A DNA stretch of 19,821 bases. Source: CAZOKN01 sp964580525. Its GTDB lineage: Bacteria > Pseudomonadota > Alphaproteobacteria > Rickettsiales > UBA6187. The notes under the pieces were generated by a model, which did no database searches, was not told where the DNA came from, and was given only the letters and a program-made list of their open reading frames with translations. Position 1 is the stretch's first letter, and every line of letters starts with the position of its first letter. The translations under genes and the position numbers were made by a program. This document shows, piece after piece, positions 14,284-19,821 of the stretch. The DNA lies in contig CAZOKN010000032.1 in the NCBI GenBank assembly GCA_964580525.1, forward strand, positions 1 through 19,821, given 5' to 3'.

Positions 14284-15297
14284 CTATTTATTAACTAGTT
14301 TTTTTAGTGCTATTGTTTGCCTGTGCCATTGTTTTATAGGAACCGCAGGAGAACCGCCAACAGTTTCCTTGGCTTCAATATCCTGTGCAATACCGCTTTG
14401 TGCGGCAACTGTTGCCATGCTGCCTATATTTAAATGTCCTGCAACTCCAACCTGGCCGCCAAGAACAACATAGTCGCCAAGTTTTGTGCTGCCTGAAATA
14501 CCAACCTGTGAAACTATAATACAACCACGTCCTGTCTGCACATTATGGCCAATTTGAACTAGATTGTCTATTTTTGTTCCTGCTCCTATAATTGTATCTG
14601 GGCCGGCCCCTCTGTCTATACAGGTGTTTGCGCCTATTTCAACATTATCTTCTATTATAACGCGGCCAAGCTGTGGAACTTTTATATGAACACCTTTATC
14701 AGTTGCAAAACCAAAGCCATCCTGGCCTATGCGAACTCCAGGGTGAATGAAAACATTATTACCAATTATTGTGTGAGTCAGGGTGCAGGCATGCATTATA
14801 CGGCAATTATCGCCAATTTTAACGCCTTTTCCAACATACACACCAGGAGCAATAAAGCTATTTTTACCGATTTGTGCATTTTCACCTATATAGGCTGTGG
14901 CTTCGATTGTGCATCCTTCTCCTATATTAGCGCTTTTGGCAATTGTTGCTGCAGGTGAGATAGAGGATGTGTATTTATCATCAGGATAAAAAACTGTGGC
15001 AATCTTTGCATAAGATGCATAAGCATTTTCTGATATAAGCAGAGCCATGCCATTAGGTGCTTTAGCCGCAGAATCCTTGCTTAAAATGCATGCAGATGCT
15101 TTGCATTCTGGCAATTTTGCTGCATACTTCTTATTGCTTAGGAAGGTAATATCATTTACTCCGGCTGTATCAATTGGAGCAACTCCATTTATCATTAAAT
15201 TACTATTGAAGGTACCTTCTAGCTGGCAACCAGATAAAAAAGCCACTTCCTTTATAGAAAGCGGCTTAATTGTATTGAAAAATCTATTATCTGCCAT
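14284..15297 (-). CDS. lpxD: UDP-3-O-acylglucosamine N-acyltransferase LpxD
   Basis: LpxD adds the second R-3-hydroxyacyl chain, at N2, to the UDP-sugar lipid A precursor. The 337-residue protein has an N-terminal uridine-binding domain (about 1-105, with 'DITFLSNKKYA') and a left-handed beta-helix of hexapeptide repeats (about 113-300). Catalytic His251 lies in 'QIGHNV' (E. coli His239), preceded by 'CIDRGAGPDTIIG'. A short C-terminal helix follows. It is 3 bp downstream of the skp gene and 7 bp upstream of fabZ, in the conserved order. Confidence 0.97.
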   Translation of the reverse strand: MADNRFFNTIKPLSIKEVAFLSGCQLEGTFNSNLMINGVAPIDTAGVNDITFLSNKKYAAKLPECKASACILSKDSAAKAPNGMALLISENAYASYAKIATVFYPDDKYTSSISPAATIAKSANIGEGCTIEATAYIGENAQIGKNSFIAPGVYVGKGVKIGDNCRIMHACTLTHTIIGNNVFIHPGVRIGQDGFGFATDKGVHIKVPQLGRVIIEDNVEIGANTCIDRGAGPDTIIGAGTKIDNLVQIGHNVQTGRGCIIVSQVGISGSTKLGDYVVLGGQVGVAGHLNIGSMATVAAQSGIAQDIEAKETVGGSPAVPIKQWHRQTIALKKLVNK

Positions 15298-15300
15298 AGT

Positions 15301-15921
15301 TTAGTTATTCTTTTGTTCTAATGGAGCTTGAGAATCTTTATTAGCAGGCGTTGGCTCTGCAACACTTACTTTCTTAAGCTTATCATTTAATTTTTTTAAT
15401 ACTTCATCAGTTATATTAAGATTAGCTTGCGCAAACATAACTTGAGAAGAAGGTATAGCTATCTTGAATTTCTTCTCTTCCGCAAGATCAGCTATAATTT
15501 TCAGAACATTCTCTTGTATTTGCCCAAGTGCGTCATTCAATGATTTATCAAGAGAAGCGCGTTTTTCCTGATAATTACGCTGGAATTTCATAACCTTTTC
15601 TTTAAATTCATCACGCTTTTTTTCAAAAGCCTTGTCGGATAAAATACCTTTTTGCTCGTTCAATTTCTTTTCCTCAGCTCTCAAACTCTCTTCTTGTTTA
15701 GATATTTCAGTCTGATAATCATTTTGTTTTTTGCTTATTTGTTCGCGTATGTCTTGAGCTGCAGCTGATTCTTGTAAAACCTTTTGAACATCCACAATTG
15801 CAATATCGTTGCCGTTTGATGAGCTGTCTTTTGAATTGCTGTAGAAAGGCACACAAGCGAGCAAAAGAAGTGTCAAAACAGAAAATGTTATCAGTTTATA
15901 GTTAGCTTTTATAATATTCAT
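15301..15921 (-). CDS. skp: OmpH/Skp-family periplasmic chaperone, possible lipoprotein
   Basis: Skp holds unfolded outer-membrane proteins in the periplasm on their way to BamA. This 206-residue protein has an N-terminal hydrophobic signal (about 9-25), the family start 'IAIVDVQKVLQES' (41-53), a long charged coiled coil (about 55-150) forming the tentacles, and the closing strand 'KKFKIAIPSSQVMFA'. A C-terminal tail of about 25 residues is rich in Pro, Gln and Asn. The signal contains 'LLLLAC' with Cys23, which resembles a lipobox (L-L-A-C), so the protein may be lipidated rather than soluble. A good GAGG lies about 9 bases before the ATG. It is sandwiched between bamA and lpxD. Confidence 0.9.
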   Translation of the reverse strand: MNIIKANYKLITFSVLTLLLLACVPFYSNSKDSSSNGNDIAIVDVQKVLQESAAAQDIREQISKKQNDYQTEISKQEESLRAEEKKLNEQKGILSDKAFEKKRDEFKEKVMKFQRNYQEKRASLDKSLNDALGQIQENVLKIIADLAEEKKFKIAIPSSQVMFAQANLNITDEVLKKLNDKLKKVSVAEPTPANKDSQAPLEQKNN

Positions 15922-15923
15922 AA

Positions 15924-18197
15924 TTAAAACCTCGTTCCAAAATTAAACCTTACATGCTGTATTCTGTCGTAGCTTTCTGAAGCTATAGGGTAAGCTATAT
16001 CTATCCTAATAGGTCCAAGAGGTGAACTCCATGAAAGACCAACACCTGCCGCGGATCTTATACTATTTGAATCAACCACGGTAGGGCCAGTATCTTCTAC
16101 ACCAAAAAGGCTACCAGCGTCAATAAATGTTGATCCTTTGAAACCTAATTCTTCTGGCAAACCTAAAGGAAACGTGAGTTCTGCTGACGCAGCATAATAA
16201 GAATCTCCACCTAAAGCGTCTCTTGTAGTCAGGTCGCGTGGGCCAATACCGGCATTTCTAAAGCCACGAATTGTGCTGCCGCCTATGAAAAATCTATCAG
16301 AAATGTTAACATTTTTTCCACCCCAGCCTTGAATATGGCCAATTTTACCGGTTAGATCGAACACAACATTGTCAAAGAATACAGGGTGATAATAACCTGA
16401 ACTCAGCTCATTTTTAAAGAATTGAGAATCACCACCTAATCCAGCAAAATCTTCGTCAAACTTTATAAAATAGCCTTCAGTAGGATCAAATTTATTATCG
16501 CGTCTGTCATACATCAAAGTGTGTCCTACGAGGGAAGTTACAGTTGTTCCCTCCTGTTCCTTAATGAAAGTAGATGCAGTTGATAGAACTCCATTCACAT
16601 CCACTGTTTTTGCAGAGTATCTAACAGTATGGCGCAAGTTTTCGGTTAGGGAATAAGATCCATGGACAGTGCCGCCTAAGGTGCTGCTGTTGAATGAACT
16701 TTCATCCTGTAAATCTTGTTCGATGTTGAATAAATCAAACCCTGCTTCTATGTCTTTATCCATAAAATAAGGCTCCGTAAAGCCAAGTGTTGCCTGACTA
16801 ACTTTTGAAGATTCTTGTAAACTTAAACGTAAATCTCGCCCTGTTCCAAGCAAATTTCTTTCACGTAAACTGATGTTTCCTAACACGCCTTCATTAGTAG
16901 AAATTCCCGCGCCAAAGCTTAGTTCTCCAGTTGACTTTTCAGTTACGGACACATTTATATCAGCTTTATCTGGAGAGTCTGTTCTTTGATTTTCTAAATC
17001 AACTTTATCAAAGAAACCAAGATTATCGAGACGTTGTTTAGAGCGCCTTAATTTTGCAGCATTGAAAGGATCTCCTTCTGCAATTCTGAATTCGCGTCTA
17101 ATAACTTTATCAAGTGTTCTAACGTTACCATTAATGTTGATGCGATTTATATAAACCTTAGGGCCTTCGGATATCTTGTAGGTAACTCCAATTATAAGAT
17201 TTTCAGTATCTCTCCTATAATCAGTGTTTATTTCAACGAAAGCATAGCCAAGATCGTTTAGGCGCCCAGTTAGTTTGTCTATAGTGTCATCAACTAAATT
17301 AGCATTGAAAACGTCACCCTTAATAGTTTTTACGCTGTTATAAAGCTGGTCAACTTGCAGGCTTGGCAAAGTGCTGGAAATTTTCATATCGCCAAATTTA
17401 TATTTAGGGCCTTCTTCGACAGTGAAAGTGAGGATAAACGATTTCTTATCTTTCGTAATTTCAGCAGTAGAGGAAGTAACTTTGAAATCTGCATAGCCTT
17501 TTGACATGTAGAATTTTCTTAAAAGTTCTTTATCAAATGAAACTTTGTCAGTGTCATATGTGTCGTTATTTGAATAAAACGTATACCAACGATATTCTTT
17601 GGTATTAATTATTGTGGATAGTTTTGCATCGTCAAAGCGCTTATTTCCTATGAAGTATATTTTGCTTACAGATGTTTTTTTACCTTCGTTTATTTCAAAA
17701 ACTAGGTTAACCCTGTTTTGATCAAGCTTTACTATTTTAGGATCTACAGTTGCGGCAAATCTTCCGCTTTTACGATAAAGGTCCTGGATTTTTTTGGTGT
17801 CGCTTTGTACTTGTGAACGGGTGTAAACTGACCGTGGTTGCAGGCTTATTTCAGATTTTATACTCTCGTCATTGATGCGTTTATTTCCTTCAAAAGCTAT
17901 TTTGTTTATAATGGGATTCTCAGCTACTTTTACTACAAGGTTATTGCCTTCACGAGATATAGAAACGTCTGAAAATAAGCCTGTATCGAACATGTTTTTT
18001 AAAGATGAGTTGATTTTTTTCTGATCAAAACTATCTCCTACTTTAAGGTCCATGTATGAAATTACAGTGGCTGTTTCAACACGTTGATTATCTTCAACTA
18101 CTATATTTTTTACAGTGTCCGCAAATGCAGAAGAGCACGAAAGCGAAAGCGTGATAGCGGCTAAAAAGACAAAAAGTCTTCTGATATTGGAGAGCAT
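15924..18197 (-). CDS. bamA: Outer-membrane protein assembly factor BamA
   Basis: BamA is the central component of the BAM machine that inserts beta-barrel proteins into the outer membrane. The 757-residue precursor has a cleavable signal peptide (likely cut after 'AFA', residues 24-26), five POTRA domains (about 27-420) and a 16-strand Omp85 barrel (about 425-757). The lid-lock motif reads 'IRGF' (643-646) in place of VRGF. The protein ends in Phe, with 'VRFNFGTRF' as the C-terminal strand signal. Length is normal. It lies directly downstream of rseP and upstream of skp, which delivers its substrates. Confidence 0.97.
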   Translation of the reverse strand: MLSNIRRLFVFLAAITLSLSCSSAFADTVKNIVVEDNQRVETATVISYMDLKVGDSFDQKKINSSLKNMFDTGLFSDVSISREGNNLVVKVAENPIINKIAFEGNKRINDESIKSEISLQPRSVYTRSQVQSDTKKIQDLYRKSGRFAATVDPKIVKLDQNRVNLVFEINEGKKTSVSKIYFIGNKRFDDAKLSTIINTKEYRWYTFYSNNDTYDTDKVSFDKELLRKFYMSKGYADFKVTSSTAEITKDKKSFILTFTVEEGPKYKFGDMKISSTLPSLQVDQLYNSVKTIKGDVFNANLVDDTIDKLTGRLNDLGYAFVEINTDYRRDTENLIIGVTYKISEGPKVYINRININGNVRTLDKVIRREFRIAEGDPFNAAKLRRSKQRLDNLGFFDKVDLENQRTDSPDKADINVSVTEKSTGELSFGAGISTNEGVLGNISLRERNLLGTGRDLRLSLQESSKVSQATLGFTEPYFMDKDIEAGFDLFNIEQDLQDESSFNSSTLGGTVHGSYSLTENLRHTVRYSAKTVDVNGVLSTASTFIKEQEGTTVTSLVGHTLMYDRRDNKFDPTEGYFIKFDEDFAGLGGDSQFFKNELSSGYYHPVFFDNVVFDLTGKIGHIQGWGGKNVNISDRFFIGGSTIRGFRNAGIGPRDLTTRDALGGDSYYAASAELTFPLGLPEELGFKGSTFIDAGSLFGVEDTGPTVVDSNSIRSAAGVGLSWSSPLGPIRIDIAYPIASESYDRIQHVRFNFGTRF

Positions 18198-18200
18198 AAT

Positions 18201-19313
18201 TTAAAACAAATTAAGGTTTCTGAAATCATTAATGATAGCAAATATAGCCAGTGATATTACTAAGGCAACACCTATTTTAATACCATAAGACTGTAAGCGG
18301 TCTGCCATTGGTTTTCCTCGCACTGCTTCAATAGCATAATAAAGAAGGTGGCCGCCATCTAGAGCTGGTATTGGAAATAAATTTACAAGACCTAAATTTA
18401 TAGAAAGTACAATTATAAACCACAATACAGCCTGTACTCCCTGTTTTGCAGATTGGCCAGAATATTTAGCTATACCTATTGGTCCAGTTAACTCTTTGGC
18501 AGAACGCTTGCCGGTTATTATTTGGCCAATAGCCTTTAGAGTGCTGGAAGACAAATTGTAAGTTTCCTTGAAAGCTTCTTTAACCGAAGAAGGAAAATCT
18601 ATTTGTGCATATGAAATTTCTGTAGAAGCAACGCCTATCATGGCAATTTTAATGTCATTTCCAAAAGCATCTTTACGTTCTGTGATTTTTGGCGTTACCT
18701 TCAAATTCAGGATTTTGTCTTTTCTCTGTAAAGTGACATCTATAGTTGTTCCTGTATTAAGGCTTATTATACGAGAGATGTCGGAAAAGCTTTCTATATC
18801 TTCATTGTCGAGTTTTAAGATGAAATCTTCCGGTAATATACCAGCTTCGGCGGCTGGGCTTTTTTCTAGGACGCTACTTACTTCTGGCAATGTTACGGGT
18901 TTGCCATAATGAAAGAAGAAAAATATCAATATTGCTATAGATAGTATGAAGTTTGCTATAGGTCCGGCTGCAACGATAGCAGCCTTTATATATAGTGGTT
19001 TTTCATGGAAGGCATTTTTTTTCTCTTCTTCAGTAAAAGAGGCTATTTTATCGCTATCAGGAGCACTTACAGGATTGATATCACCAAACATTTTTACATA
19101 GCCGCCGAAAGGTATCCAGCAGAACTTCCAGCGTGTTCCTGATTTGTCATTCCAGCCGAATATTTCTTTGCCGAATCCTATGGAAAAAACTTCAATTTTC
19201 ACTCCAGATAGCTTGGCTATATAGTAATGTCCAAATTCGTGAATGAACACTATAGTTGATAAAACCACTACAAATGCGGCCATGTTATATAAGGCTGTAT
19301 GAATCATTTCCAT
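18201..19313 (-). CDS. rseP: RIP metalloprotease RseP (site-2 protease family)
   Basis: RseP is an inner-membrane zinc protease that cleaves membrane segments of anti-sigma factors and leftover signal peptides. The 370-residue protein has the zinc-binding 'HEFGH' (25-29) inside the first membrane helix, further helices around 113-135, 295-312 and 345-362, a PDZ domain (about 140-205) and the third zinc ligand in 'LDGGH' (318-322). It has a single PDZ domain, which accounts for its length being shorter than the two-PDZ E. coli enzyme. I kept the ATG at 19313; a second ATG two codons later is also possible. It is the first gene of the envelope block. The dxr and cdsA genes that often precede it are absent. 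Confidence 0.95.
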   Translation of the reverse strand: MEMIHTALYNMAAFVVVLSTIVFIHEFGHYYIAKLSGVKIEVFSIGFGKEIFGWNDKSGTRWKFCWIPFGGYVKMFGDINPVSAPDSDKIASFTEEEKKNAFHEKPLYIKAAIVAAGPIANFILSIAILIFFFFHYGKPVTLPEVSSVLEKSPAAEAGILPEDFILKLDNEDIESFSDISRIISLNTGTTIDVTLQRKDKILNLKVTPKITERKDAFGNDIKIAMIGVASTEISYAQIDFPSSVKEAFKETYNLSSSTLKAIGQIITGKRSAKELTGPIGIAKYSGQSAKQGVQAVLWFIIVLSINLGLVNLFPIPALDGGHLLYYAIEAVRGKPMADRLQSYGIKIGVALVISLAIFAIINDFRNLNLF

Positions 19314-19556
19314 GAATTGTTCTTTATTTTAGGTTTGATAGGGAATTTATAGCAATAATAGAGGGGGGTGGCAATTAGAATAATATAGTCGTTATTATCG
19401 TTGTTTTGTAAAGAAACTTGATATTTATATTATTCAGGTTTGTAAATATGGCTTTGGGATTTCAATATTCTAAGGAAAATAGGATTATAAACAGTCTAAT
19501 CAAAAAAGAATGAAAAAAAATGCAACTCTATACTGCTGTTTTTCTGCCATTTTTTG
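19314..19556. other. Intergenic region between divergent rseP and putative rRNA transcription units
   Basis: No convincing gene is seen on either strand in these 243 bases; short open frames here are A/T-rich and lack family features. A TATAAT on the minus strand (19489-19484), preceded by a TG two bases upstream, could be the -10 of an rseP operon promoter, with a leader of about 165 bases. No good -35 accompanies it, so the promoter call is weak. A GGGGGG run (19365-19370) stands out in the otherwise AT-rich sequence and has no assigned role. Confidence 0.4.
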
Positions 19557-19573
19557 AAAAAATGCATTTTTTT
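19514..19573. repeat. A/T-tract inverted repeats upstream of the plus-strand promoter
   Basis: AAAAAAATGCA (19514-19524) and TGCATTTTTTT (19563-19573) form a perfect 11-bp inverted repeat. Inside its right arm lie two overlapping perfect palindromes: CATTTTTTGAAAAAATG (19548-19564) and AAAAAATGCATTTTTT (19557-19572). The block ends about 24 bases before the -35 at 19597. Such phased A- and T-tracts bend DNA and could act as a protein site or with the UP element; this is inference. Confidence 0.7.
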
Positions 19574-19625
19574 ATAAAAAAAGTTTAAATTAGTGTTTGA
19601 CAGGTGAAAAAGAAAACCGTATAAA
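19574..19625 (+). promoter_or_regulatory. Strong sigma-70 promoter with UP-like element, probably of an rRNA operon
   Basis: A perfect -35 TTGACA (19597-19602), a 17-base spacer and a -10 TATAAA (19620-19625; five of six consensus) form the best promoter in the window. Upstream, the A-rich stretch at 19574-19593 lies where an UP element would bind the RNA polymerase alpha subunit. Downstream of the -10, GCCACTCCC is a GC-rich discriminator of the kind seen at stringently controlled rRNA promoters. Transcription would run rightwards, away from rseP. Confidence 0.8.
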
Positions 19626-19821
19626 GCCACTCCCTGCAGACGACGAATGTCCGATGCGGGTTGAAAGAAGAGTTCTTTGACATTGTAAATAAAAAAGAGA
19701 AATGAAGGCGGTGGCGCGTAAAAATAATACATTTTCGCACGCCATTGCTAATTTCATTTTCTTATTAGAATTAATGAATAATGTGCGTGCGGGAAAAATT
19801 AGATTTTTTCTTGTCAATTAA
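19626..19821 (+). ncRNA. Putative rRNA operon leader (16S gene expected just past the window end)
   Basis: After the promoter comes a hairpin-forming stretch (CCC-TGCA ... TGCGGG, about 19632-19661), then GTTCTTTGACAT (19672-19683), which resembles the boxA antitermination element of alphaproteobacterial rRNA leaders. A long stem pairs 19700-19716 with 19740-19759, with a 3-base bulge and G-U pairs, and could be a processing or structural element. No 16S sequence is reached within the window, so the identity of the downstream gene is inference. No credible protein gene lies here. Confidence 0.6.
19672..19683 (+). promoter_or_regulatory. boxA-like antitermination motif
   Basis: GTTCTTTGACAT resembles the boxA consensus TGCTCTTTAACA and the CTCTTTGACA form common before alphaproteobacterial 16S genes. 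Its place, about 40 bases after the expected transcription start of a strong promoter, supports a role in NusB/NusE-dependent antitermination. Confidence 0.6.

Noticed and set aside
19496..19817. Two overlapping minus-strand open frames of 78 and 75 codons
   Set aside because: They lie across the strong plus-strand promoter, boxA-like motif and structured leader, are rich in Phe, Lys and Ser as expected of translated A/T tracts, and show no family features or ribosome binding sites.
1..19821. Search for insertion sequences, att sites, tRNA genes and toxin-antitoxin pairs
   Set aside because: No transposase or integrase reading frames, no flanking direct repeats and no cloverleaf-like sequence were recognised in the intergenic gaps.

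Overview
The window is an AT-rich stretch of alphaproteobacterial chromosome. The taxonomic call rests on three things: the gene order rseP-bamA-skp-lpxD-fabZ-lpxA followed by lpxI-lpxB, the use of LpxI (DUF1009) for UDP-diacylglucosamine hydrolysis, and a VirB8-VirB9-VirB10-VirB11 type IV secretion (T4SS) module ordered as in Rickettsiales-type systems. The base composition and the T4SS suggest a host-associated or intracellular lineage (Rickettsiales- or Holosporales-like), but the family cannot be settled from this window. Lipid A genes are intact, which argues against Anaplasmataceae.

Layout. (1) 1-3328, minus strand: virB8, virB9, virB10 and the N-terminal third of virB11, tightly packed, probably transcribed from a promoter in the gap at 3329-3439. 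(2) 3440-4331, minus strand: a cytoplasmic VanX/DdpX-type D-Ala-D-Ala dipeptidase and a pterin-4a-carbinolamine dehydratase. (3) 4411-10939, plus strand: tsaB (tRNA t6A synthesis), clpS-clpA (proteolysis adaptor and unfoldase, overlapping), a PAS plus degenerate GGDEF protein, and recG. (4) 10942-19313, minus strand: an envelope biogenesis block in transcription order rseP, bamA, skp/ompH, lpxD, fabZ, lpxA, a small hairpin, lpxI, lpxB. It covers outer-membrane protein insertion and chaperoning plus four lipid A enzymes (LpxA, LpxD, LpxI, LpxB). (5) 19314-19821: a 508-bp region without genes. On the plus strand it holds a near-consensus sigma-70 promoter with an AT-rich upstream element, a boxA-like antitermination motif and a structured leader, which together look like the start of an rRNA operon whose 16S gene lies just beyond the window.

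Most of the window is ordinary housekeeping sequence and no clearly new multi-gene system is visible. The most notable signal is the ClpS homologue. It keeps the ClpA-binding face but has replaced every residue I can align to the N-degron pocket (N34, D35, D36, M40 and H66 of E. coli ClpS). Next are the GGDEF-like protein with an inactivated signature loop, the Ser/Thr-rich loop in VirB10 that is probably surface-exposed, a lipobox-like cysteine in Skp, and the rRNA-type promoter with mutually exclusive leader stems.
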